DNA of 64,000 bases from JAUZOB01 sp963692465. GTDB taxonomy: Bacteria > Bacteroidota > Bacteroidia > Bacteroidales > Prolixibacteraceae. This document shows, one piece after another, positions 48,515 to 56,548 of the stretch. The stretch lies in the NCBI GenBank assembly GCA_963692465.1, contig OY829943.1, forward strand, positions 806,001 to 870,000, in the 5' to 3' direction. A program made the translations under genes and the position numbers. The notes under the pieces are model-generated. The model had not been told where the DNA came from. It ran no database searches and worked only from the letters and a program-made list of their open reading frames with translations. Each line of letters begins with the position of its first letter. The first letter of the stretch is position 1.

Positions 48515-51150
48515 AGACGTTGTTTTATTGCAATTATTTTCCCCCTTGCAATTTTAATCTTCTTCCCGTCATAATAAACCTGCTTTCTCAATGCAGTATT
48601 AATGCCGAACCCATTGGATTCATTGACAAAAACGATGTTGAAAATTCTTTTCTGTAAACAGGTCGGATAATATCCCTGTCTATCACCGATCGTTAATATT
48701 TGGGACTGTTCATTCCAGTTGAATGGGATTATTGTATAATTTCCTTTTTCGTAGTTATAATTGTCCCCTTCATCTTCATACAACTCGAATTTACCATTCG
48801 TTCCCCGATACACGCGGATTTCAAGTGTATCGGCAGATTTCTCCCCTGTATATTGGATTCGTTTACCCATTGGAATGATAGAACCAGCTCTAACAAACAA
48901 GGGTATCTTATCCAAGGGGGCATTTGCTTTGATTGTCTGTCCGCCATTAAAGCGTTTGCCGGTCCAAAAGTCGTACCACGCAGTCGATTCGGGTAAGTAA
49001 ACACTCCACTTGGTAACATTCGGTTCGGTAACAGGAGCCACCAGTATGGATTTTCCAAACAAATATTCAAATCGCCGGTTCACGGCAACGGTATCACCAT
49101 TGAAGTCCATTACCATCGGACGCATCATCGTTGACCCATTTATAGTAACCTGCCATGCTTCAGAATAAATATAAGGGAGTAACCGATAACGCAGATTTAG
49201 TATCTTGCGCATGTTGTCTTCTACCTGGCTCCCGTATTTCCATGGCTCGGTTTCTGTCATATACCCATGTATGCGAAAAATCGGGTTAAATGCCCCCCAT
49301 TGATACCAGCGTGTAAGCAGCTCTTGATATTTTTCATCTGTATATTGCGATTGCCCGGGACGGAAGAAACCACCAATGTCAGTCGTCCAGTAAGGGAAAC
49401 CGGTAATAGTATAGTTTAACCCGGCAACAATCTGACGTTTATAAGCATCCCAGGTTCCACCAATATCACCCGACCAGTTAACGACTCCATATTTTTGCTG
49501 ACCAAGGAAAGCCGACCGGGTAAGAATGCAGACCCGTTTATCGGATGTGGTATTGCGTTGCCCTTCATAAACAGCCTTGCTTACAAACAAAGGATATGTA
49601 AGACGATAAAAATCGCCTGACCCAATATATGTTTTTTTCCCTTTCAAGTCATCGTTTTCGGGTTCGGTAGCATCCATCCACCATGAATCGACACCATGCA
49701 CAAATAAGTTTTCCTTTAAGGCATTCCAATATTCTTTCATCGTTTCAGGATTGAAATAATCTAACCATTTACTGTTGGGTATATAATGGTTTTTTGCCAC
49801 GAACTCTTTGCCGATTACTGAGTTCTTATCCGGATTTGACCATATTGAAATACTAAAATGAGCATTCAAATCGTGCAGTTCTTTTATAAAACCAGAAGGG
49901 TTAGGATAATTGGCTTCATCGAACATTGGAACTCCCCAGCCATTGTTCCCCCAATATTGCCAATCCTGCACAATGACATCCATCGGGAGATTTCTCCGGC
50001 GGAATTCCTTAACCGCTTCAACCAAATGTTCACCCGAAGTATAACGTTCACGACATTGCCAAAACCCATAAGCCCATTTGGGAAACATCGGAACATTGCC
50101 GGAAAGGTTACGGTAAGTGGCAATTACCTTATCAGCTGAAGGACCATAAAATATCACATAATCAAGCATTTTTGCATTCGGAGAACGAAATGTAGTTGAA
50201 CTATCTGTGGGTTTCCATGATAATTTAGGCACATTATCTGATTTACAAACTATCTGAACCTGATGCTCTCCGGCTTTTAAACTTAGCAGCACTCCTACCG
50301 TTGGGGGAAGCCACATGTTGCTCTGGTCAATGCAAGGTTTGCCGTCAATAACAACAAAGTGACGGTTACCCATATCTCCCAAATCCAAAAATATAGAGTA
50401 TTCCCCATCAGTCGGAACATTAAACCTGCCACTATAGAGCGATTGGTTTTGTGATACTTTTTGCGTTCCTGACGTAGTAGTAACTTCAGACATATGGTTG
50501 TTGTCCGAGGGTGATTGTTCCTTTTTTTCAAGTGTTATGAAATTATCCGCTGGGTTATAATCAGTAAGTCCATACTGGTGCCAGAGCAACCCGTAACCTT
50601 TGTCAGAGTATATGAAGGGTATAGAAATCTGAGTATTAACCTGCACTAAACGACGAGTGACGTTTTTCAAGTTATATTGCCCATCCTGAAACTGTCCCAA
50701 ACCAAAAACAGATTCGTCGGCAGGAGATTCAAAACTCTGCTCTGCAACAAAGCAAGGCTCTCCCATTACAGAATTGGGTATTAATTTCCGTGAATCAGTC
50801 TTTTCCTTCAGAAATATCTTTCCTAAATGATCAGCATACGACAAAGTTCCTGTTGACTTATTAAGCGTAACAACAATATCTTTCTCCCTTATTTCAAGTT
50901 TTGAAGGAAAATTAAAAACCTTAAATTTGGGAGTTGGAACATTGGAAGTAAAAACAAGCTCTGGCACAGTGGTTTCAACACCCCTATAAAACTTAATCCT
51001 TACCGCATTATCGGATACAGGATAAATACCAAGAGTACCATCCTGTAAAGTAACATTTATTCCATTAGTTACCTGTTTAAAATTTTGCACAACCTGACCA
51101 TGACAAAGAACAGGTAATAGACAGATTATTAAAAGTTGTCTGATTTTCAT
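48511..51150 (-). CDS. GH31 alpha-xylosidase-type enzyme with PA14 insert
   Basis: An 879-residue secreted GH31 enzyme (signal peptide about 1-18). The N-terminal sandwich contains a PA14-type insert (about 215-335: SLYSGRFNVPTDGEYSIFLD ... SLKAGEHQVQIVCKSD). The barrel shows MDVIVQDWQYWG, nucleophile Asp in VDSWWMDATEPEND and acid/base Asp in NWSGDIGGTWD. The WWMDATEPE form and the PA14 insert fit alpha-xylosidases. In complex arabinoxylans alpha-D-xylose caps arabinose side chains, which would explain the enzyme here. Its stop overlaps the GH95 start (ATGA), implying coupled translation. Confidence 0.92.
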   Translation of the reverse strand: MKIRQLLIICLLPVLCHGQVVQNFKQVTNGINVTLQDGTLGIYPVSDNAVRIKFYRGVETTVPELVFTSNVPTPKFKVFNFPSKLEIREKDIVVTLNKSTGTLSYADHLGKIFLKEKTDSRKLIPNSVMGEPCFVAEQSFESPADESVFGLGQFQDGQYNLKNVTRRLVQVNTQISIPFIYSDKGYGLLWHQYGLTDYNPADNFITLEKKEQSPSDNNHMSEVTTTSGTQKVSQNQSLYSGRFNVPTDGEYSIFLDLGDMGNRHFVVIDGKPCIDQSNMWLPPTVGVLLSLKAGEHQVQIVCKSDNVPKLSWKPTDSSTTFRSPNAKMLDYVIFYGPSADKVIATYRNLSGNVPMFPKWAYGFWQCRERYTSGEHLVEAVKEFRRRNLPMDVIVQDWQYWGNNGWGVPMFDEANYPNPSGFIKELHDLNAHFSISIWSNPDKNSVIGKEFVAKNHYIPNSKWLDYFNPETMKEYWNALKENLFVHGVDSWWMDATEPENDDLKGKKTYIGSGDFYRLTYPLFVSKAVYEGQRNTTSDKRVCILTRSAFLGQQKYGVVNWSGDIGGTWDAYKRQIVAGLNYTITGFPYWTTDIGGFFRPGQSQYTDEKYQELLTRWYQWGAFNPIFRIHGYMTETEPWKYGSQVEDNMRKILNLRYRLLPYIYSEAWQVTINGSTMMRPMVMDFNGDTVAVNRRFEYLFGKSILVAPVTEPNVTKWSVYLPESTAWYDFWTGKRFNGGQTIKANAPLDKIPLFVRAGSIIPMGKRIQYTGEKSADTLEIRVYRGTNGKFELYEDEGDNYNYEKGNYTIIPFNWNEQSQILTIGDRQGYYPTCLQKRIFNIVFVNESNGFGINTALRKQVYYDGKKIKIARGKIIAIKQRL

Positions 51151-51190
51151 CGTTTAGTGCTAATATTTTGAATTAAACAAGCCAAATAGT

Positions 51191-53572
51191 TTACAGACGA
51201 ACCGCAACTTTTTTCCCTTTATAAGCTACAACCTTATCATACTTATTTTCATTGTCTCTACCAGCGGAAACCCGGATAATGTTGAATTTGCGCTGGGCGA
51301 GCATTCCGGGGAAGGAACCCTTGCGGTCATTAATAGTTAATACTTTTTTTGCATCATTCCATGTGAAAGTAATCGTAGAAAACATTCCTTTTTCGTAATT
51401 GTAATTATCGTTTTCGTCTTCATACAAAGTGAACGCTCCATTGACTCCTTCATACACACGAATTTCAAGATTATCCCATTTCTTTTCGGTGGCATATTGC
51501 ACTTGGGGACCGACAGGAAGGATAGCACCGGCTTTTACATACACAGGAATAATATTTAATGGCGTTTCCTTATTCACGATTTGTCCGCCCGTCATTTTGT
51601 CTCCGGTCCAGAAATCGTACCAATCGGAACCTTGGGGAAGATAAAGCTTCTTAGTCTTAACGATACTGAAATCCTCTTCCGTATTCTTTGAATACATGGA
51701 ATTAGTTACAGGGCAAACTAAGATTGATTTGCCAAACATATACTCATCGTTGATATCCAATGCTTTCTTATCATTCGCAAAGTCCATCACCAACGCACGC
51801 ATCATACTTGATTGATTGGCTGTAACGTCCCACGAGGTAGAATAAATATAAGGCAATAAACAGTAACGCAGATTTATGTATTTTTCAATAACATCGTATA
51901 CCCTGTCTCCTTTTTTACCAAACTGGTAAATTTCGCGAGGTGCATCAGTTCCATGTGAACGCATCATTGGGCAAAATGTTCCGAACTGAAGCCAACGTGC
52001 ATAAAGTTCGCGATATTCTGCATCGTTGAGTTTTTTTCTGAAGTTACTTAGAAAAAACCCTCCGATATCACTATTCCAATAAGGAATTGCACTTAATGAA
52101 AAGTTTAAACCTGCCGAGATTTGGTTTCTTAATGCATCCCACGATGCGGTAACATCACCCGACCAGGTGTTGGCACCATAGCGTTGCTGACCGGCAAAAG
52201 CCGAGCGGGTGAGGATGAAAACACGTTTATCTGAAGCTATTAAACGTTGATGTGAAAAAACGCCCCCTACCGTCATTAAAGGATAGGCATTGCGTACTTT
52301 ACGAAATGAACCCAAGTAGGTTTTTGTATCCATATCAGCGGGTTTCCAATCAAGGTGATCTGGTTCAGTAGAATCCATCCACCAACCATCCATCCCTAAG
52401 GAGAAGATTCCCTTGTTCAGTTGGTTCCAGTAAATATCGCGGGCTTCGGGATTATACGCATCGTAAACTCTTACTCCCGAAGGATAGTCCGGATTAGGCG
52501 GCCAAGCGTCAGATCCTGATTCAGGCCATGTTTTAAAGCTAAAGAGCATATCCTTTTTATCAAGCTCTTTATAAGGTTTTGTCATTGGCCCAAACGACGA
52601 CCATATTGATATAATCATGTGTGCATGAAGGCCATGTACGTCATCCACCATTTTCTTAGGATTACCAAATTCAGCGTTTAAAAACTCCATGGCATTCCAA
52701 AGGTAGTTATTACCCCAGTATTGCCAGTCCTGAATGATACCATCAAGTGGAACACCCAGTTCGCGGTATTTTTTAACTATTCCAACCAATTCATCCTGAC
52801 TTTTGTAGCGTTCTTTGCTTTGCCAAAATCCGTAAGTCCATAAAGGAAGCATCGGTACCTGCCCCGTCAAATCCCGCATTCTGGCAATTACACCATCAGC
52901 ATTTCCGCCAAACATGAAATAATAATCAATACAATCACCAACTTCCGATTTAAACGAAGTTCCTTCCTGATTATCGGTAAAGGTCGTCGGAGAATAGTTA
53001 TCCCAAAACAAACCATAGCCCTTATTCGACTGGAAAAAAGGAACATAATCATCCGTATTCCCTTGTATCATATTCAACTTTAGATTCCGCTGTACCATTT
53101 TACCTTGCTGCTGTTGCCCCAAACCATAAATAGCCTCATCCTTGTCCAATATAAAGGACTGCATGACGCTGAAGGTTTGAGCACCGGCATCATTGAAATC
53201 GGTAAACACAGCACCCGACTCTTTCTCACTAAACAGATATCTGCCTACCCGCGTTGCATACGAAATACTTCCGTTTTTCAGATTCAGGTTCACTTTTATG
53301 CTTTCACTGGTCAGAGAAAGTTCATCTCCATTTTGCTTTAGGCTAAAAGCTGTTTTTTGAGGTGTTTTAATAACCGAAAGACTTTCCTTTGTGAAAATCT
53401 TGCCTTTAGGCGATTTCAACACTCTCACTGTAGATGGGTCAATGAACCGAATTTCAACATCAATAGAGTTGATGGAGGACTTTATTCCATAATTGGTTTT
53501 CTGATACATTTGTGCATGGCCATTGATTGCGAAAAGTACCAGCAAAGACAGTAGTAGATTGATTTTTTTCAT
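51191..53572 (-). CDS. GH31 alpha-xylosidase-type enzyme, no PA14
   Basis: A 793-residue secreted GH31 enzyme (signal peptide 1-20). Key motifs: LDGIIQDWQYWGNN, nucleophile Asp in MDGWWMDSTEPDHLDW and acid/base Asp in TWSGDVTASWDAL. It is a paralogue of the GH31 encoded next (48511-51150) but lacks the PA14 insert. Two consecutive GH31 genes suggest two distinct alpha-linked caps or sequential action. The start codon overlaps the stop of a short SusC-derived reading frame by four bases (ATGA), so translation may be coupled to that leader. Confidence 0.92.
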   Translation of the reverse strand: MKKINLLLSLLVLFAINGHAQMYQKTNYGIKSSINSIDVEIRFIDPSTVRVLKSPKGKIFTKESLSVIKTPQKTAFSLKQNGDELSLTSESIKVNLNLKNGSISYATRVGRYLFSEKESGAVFTDFNDAGAQTFSVMQSFILDKDEAIYGLGQQQQGKMVQRNLKLNMIQGNTDDYVPFFQSNKGYGLFWDNYSPTTFTDNQEGTSFKSEVGDCIDYYFMFGGNADGVIARMRDLTGQVPMLPLWTYGFWQSKERYKSQDELVGIVKKYRELGVPLDGIIQDWQYWGNNYLWNAMEFLNAEFGNPKKMVDDVHGLHAHMIISIWSSFGPMTKPYKELDKKDMLFSFKTWPESGSDAWPPNPDYPSGVRVYDAYNPEARDIYWNQLNKGIFSLGMDGWWMDSTEPDHLDWKPADMDTKTYLGSFRKVRNAYPLMTVGGVFSHQRLIASDKRVFILTRSAFAGQQRYGANTWSGDVTASWDALRNQISAGLNFSLSAIPYWNSDIGGFFLSNFRKKLNDAEYRELYARWLQFGTFCPMMRSHGTDAPREIYQFGKKGDRVYDVIEKYINLRYCLLPYIYSTSWDVTANQSSMMRALVMDFANDKKALDINDEYMFGKSILVCPVTNSMYSKNTEEDFSIVKTKKLYLPQGSDWYDFWTGDKMTGGQIVNKETPLNIIPVYVKAGAILPVGPQVQYATEKKWDNLEIRVYEGVNGAFTLYEDENDNYNYEKGMFSTITFTWNDAKKVLTINDRKGSFPGMLAQRKFNIIRVSAGRDNENKYDKVVAYKGKKVAVRL

Positions 53573-53811
53573 AGGATATAGGGTACTTCTAAAAGTCCTT
53601 TTTTAGGTGGGTTATAAGGAAAACTGATTGAGCTGAAAGCTAATACAACACCTGCATCTGCTATTGTTCCTGTAATAGTCATTGATTTCTTCTGTCCGTA
53701 GACTCCTCCTGTCAACTGGCAGAAAAAAAGAAGCATTATTATAGCAAAGAAAGGGGCAAACCAATGACGACCGGATACCCCACACCCCACTGATTTTAAA
53801 TTTAGTTTCAT
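53569..53811 (-). pseudogene. SusC N-terminal remnant acting as leader frame
   Basis: An 80-codon frame whose first ~53 residues match the start of the SusC at 30034-33177: MKLNLKSVGCGVSGRHWFAP, FFCQLTGGVYGQ and MTITGTIADAG versus MKLNLKFGGRGFPGHYWFAP, FCQLSGGVYGQ and MTVTGTVADVDG. After that the reading diverges to unrelated residues and stops within the GH31 start. The signal peptide is intact, so a secreted ~55-residue stub could be made, but no plug or barrel remains. I treat it as a truncated susC that still supplies the promoter and first start codon of the GH31 operon. Confidence 0.75.
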
Positions 53812-54180
53812 GATTGTTAGTTTTATTGTGTGTTCGAGTTGGTTTAATAGCTTTTAGGGCATCGTTGTTTTTTATTCACAGGCATTCAATCTTATTAAGA
53901 GTTAAAGGTCACTTCTACTTTTTTAGACGCATCAGAAAAGTCGACCCAAGTACAGTTTTCTACAAGTACCACATCAAATATAAAGAATAAAATTAAAGTG
54001 TATATAACTTTTATTGCACTATTTTACATGTTATACAACACTATTTCTCAATCACAAAAAACTACATTCCAACATTATACAACACAAAAACCCGCACAGA
54101 ATGGACTTCTAATAGGAAACATATAATCACAACCCATCAAAGAACTTCTTTCATTCGTAACGGATAACTTTTAGGGAATA
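53812..54180. other. Promoter region of the GH31-led operon and araB 3' flank
   Basis: There is no gene. Bases 53812-53900 and 53969-54050 match the leader and promoter block of the SusC-led operon (33178-33690). Bases 54138-54174 (core CATTCGTAACGGATAACTTT) match one arm of the palindrome at 13806-13842 on the far side of the locus. No clear terminator follows araB here. Confidence 0.6.
53969..54050 (-). promoter_or_regulatory. Duplicated promoter/operator block of the GH31-led operon
   Basis: Minus strand TATATTTG (53975-53982) matches TAnnTTTG. The flanking TTTATTCTTTATATTTGATG and the upstream AATAGTGTTGTATAACATG correspond closely to the block at 33608-33690. It lies about 164 bases ahead of the SusC-remnant start. 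Both operons of the locus are thus probably co-induced. Confidence 0.6.
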
Positions 54181-55833
54181 TCATAACAGCTCTGTCTTTT
54201 CGCATAATTGCTGGTAACGGGCGTACTGAATACGGTAAAAATCAACTTTATCCGGATCCGGCTCATAAATCGCATCGAAGCCCTGCCCCATCGCCTTCTG
54301 CGCTCTTTTAACATCCGCATAAACGCCTGCGGCTACTGCGGCAAACATAGCGGCACCCAAAGCGCAGGCCTGATCTGCTGCGGCAACCTTAATCTTTTTA
54401 TTAAAGACATCGGCAAGCGTCTGCATCACAAACGGTGACTTACGCGCTATTCCACCCAAAGCAACAACCGTATCAATTCGTACACCATTTTCGGTTAACC
54501 GATCCGCAATGGCTTTCGCTCCAAAAGCGGTGGCCTCAACCAACGACTTAAAAATCTCCGGTGCAGTGGTAGCCAGATTCATCCCGGCAATACTCCCCCT
54601 CACGCTATGATTCGCATCAGGTGTTCGCCGCCCATTAAACCAATCCGTTGCTATAATGAAATTCTCCGGCAACGACTGAGCGTCTTCCGTAAGAACATTT
54701 AAAAGCTGATCTTCCAATTTCTCAATCTGTTGGTGTTCCAAAGCGTTCAGTTCCGGCTGTTTCAATAACTGTTGCAATGGCCAGCTCAACATCTTTTTGA
54801 ACCAGGCATACAAGTCACCGAATGCAGACTGTCCGGCTTCCAGTCCGATCATTCCGGGCACAACCGACCCGTCAACCTGTCCACAGATTCCGGGAATCAA
54901 CCGATCTCCGACCTCATCATACGGAGAAATCACAATATCGCAGGTAGAGGTACCAATGACCTTAACCAACGTATGAGGCTCTATTTCGACCCCAACGGCT
55001 CCCATGTGACAGTCGAATGCTCCGACTCCTATCACCACATCCGTAGTCAATCCCAGTCGCGCAGCCCACTCTTCAGACAAATGTCCGACAGGACAATCGC
55101 TGGTATAGGTCTCCGTATAAAGATTCTCACGTAAAGGGACCAATAACGGATCCAGCTTTTCAAAGAAATCAACCGGCGGTAGTCCCCCCCACGATTCATG
55201 CCATAAAGCCTTATGACCGGCAGAACAGCGTCCGCGAACAACCTCTTTCGGTTTGACCTTACCGGCCAGAACAGCCGGTAACCAGTCGCATACTTCAATC
55301 CACGACGCTGCTTTTCCCCGTAAGGCAGCATCATTCCTCAACAGATGTAACATCTTGGCCCAAACCCATTCAGGAGAATAGATTCCGCCGCAATAACGAG
55401 TGTAGTCAACCGGTAACGAATGGGCCAGTTCATTCAGCTCATCCGACTCTTTAAGCGAGGTATGATCTTTCCACAATACAAACATTGCATTGGGATTCTC
55501 TGCAAACTCAGGGCGCATAGCCAACGGCAATCCGTCAGCATCCGTCAGCACGGGGGTACTTCCCGTCGTATCGAATGAGATTCCTACGATCTGCGCGACT
55601 GCAATTCCATGAACCGATTGCAGCATCTCTTTCACCACTTGCTCCAGTGACTCTAAATAATCCAACGGATGCTGGCGATATTGGTTCTCCGCCGGTACGC
55701 AATATTTCCCTTCCGCCCAACGCGGATAATTACAAACAGCAGTCGCAACAATCGATCCGGTACCGGTATCGACCAAAACTCCACGGGCAGAGTCGGTCCC
55801 GTAATCCATTCCTATTACATATTTATTTTTCAT
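54181..55833 (-). CDS. araB: L-ribulokinase
   Basis: A 550-residue FGGY-family sugar kinase that phosphorylates L-ribulose to L-ribulose-5-phosphate, the second step of L-arabinose catabolism, in the cytoplasm. Seen: ATP-binding GMDYGTDSARGVLVD at the N terminus, GISFDTTGSTPVLTD, GVGAFDCHMGAVGVE, KVIGTSTCDIVI and FGGY-C features ATDWFNGRRTPDANH and VALGGIARKSPFVMQTLAD. The length is typical of AraB (about 550-565). It follows araD by 10 bases. Its last codons (YQQLCEKTELL) recur as a displaced fragment at 14051-14086. Confidence 0.96.
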   Translation of the reverse strand: MKNKYVIGMDYGTDSARGVLVDTGTGSIVATAVCNYPRWAEGKYCVPAENQYRQHPLDYLESLEQVVKEMLQSVHGIAVAQIVGISFDTTGSTPVLTDADGLPLAMRPEFAENPNAMFVLWKDHTSLKESDELNELAHSLPVDYTRYCGGIYSPEWVWAKMLHLLRNDAALRGKAASWIEVCDWLPAVLAGKVKPKEVVRGRCSAGHKALWHESWGGLPPVDFFEKLDPLLVPLRENLYTETYTSDCPVGHLSEEWAARLGLTTDVVIGVGAFDCHMGAVGVEIEPHTLVKVIGTSTCDIVISPYDEVGDRLIPGICGQVDGSVVPGMIGLEAGQSAFGDLYAWFKKMLSWPLQQLLKQPELNALEHQQIEKLEDQLLNVLTEDAQSLPENFIIATDWFNGRRTPDANHSVRGSIAGMNLATTAPEIFKSLVEATAFGAKAIADRLTENGVRIDTVVALGGIARKSPFVMQTLADVFNKKIKVAAADQACALGAAMFAAVAAGVYADVKRAQKAMGQGFDAIYEPDPDKVDFYRIQYARYQQLCEKTELL

Positions 55834-55842
55834 CTTACAGTG

Positions 55843-56529
55843 CTATTTTTGTCCATAGTAAGCATCCTTTCCATGCTTACGCTGGTAATGTTTTTCAACC
55901 AGATGCTGATCCATCTGAATATTCGGATTTATCTTTAACGAATAATAAGCCAACCGGGCACATTCCTCAAGGATTATCGCATTTTCCAAAGCCTTACCGG
56001 CATCTTTTCCCCAGGTAAAAGGTCCATGATTCTTAAGAATAATCCCCGGGACGGCATTCGGATCACGCTTTGCGAACGTTTCCACAATGACCTCTCCCGT
56101 TGAATGCTCATAACTCTCGTTAATCTCTTTTGGAGTCAGTCCTCTTGAACAGGGAACATCGCCATAAAAAGAATCGGCATGAGTCGTTCCCAATACCGGA
56201 ATATCCATTCCTGCCTGAGCCCAGGCTGTTGCAAAAGTAGAATGAGTGTGTACCACTCCCCCGATCGTTGCGAAATGACGATACAATACCAGATGAGTCG
56301 GCAAATCGGAAGAAGGATTCAAATGCCCCTCAACGATCGTTCCGTTCAAATCGACCACGCATAAATCTTCAGGGGTTAACTTTGCAAACGATACGCCACT
56401 GGGTTTGATCACAATCAATTCCCGGTTCACATCAATACCACTGACGTTTCCCCATGTTAACTTTACCAACCCCTGTCGTTCAAGCTCTTTATTTGCCTGA
56501 CAGACCTGTTCTCTAAGTTCTTTCAGCAT
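55843..56529 (-). CDS. araD: L-ribulose-5-phosphate 4-epimerase
   Basis: A 228-residue class-II aldolase-fold enzyme converting L-ribulose-5-phosphate to D-xylulose-5-phosphate, the link to the pentose phosphate pathway. Motifs: LTWGNVSGID, IKPSGVSF, SSDLPTHLVLYRHF, zinc-site GGVVHTHSTFATAWAQAG, GTTHADSFYGDVPC and LKNHGPFTWGKDA. The length matches AraD. It sits between the symporter gene and araB with 10-20 base gaps, so the three form an operon. Confidence 0.96.
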   Translation of the reverse strand: MLKELREQVCQANKELERQGLVKLTWGNVSGIDVNRELIVIKPSGVSFAKLTPEDLCVVDLNGTIVEGHLNPSSDLPTHLVLYRHFATIGGVVHTHSTFATAWAQAGMDIPVLGTTHADSFYGDVPCSRGLTPKEINESYEHSTGEVIVETFAKRDPNAVPGIILKNHGPFTWGKDAGKALENAIILEECARLAYYSLKINPNIQMDQHLVEKHYQRKHGKDAYYGQK

Positions 56530-56548
56530 AACCTTTATTTTTTATTCC

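Noticed and set aside
14090..53811. Integrase, transposase or tRNA at the borders of the 40-kb locus
   Set aside because: No recombinase motifs or cloverleaf-like sequence seen at either border, so the insertion idea rests only on the repeated border sequences.
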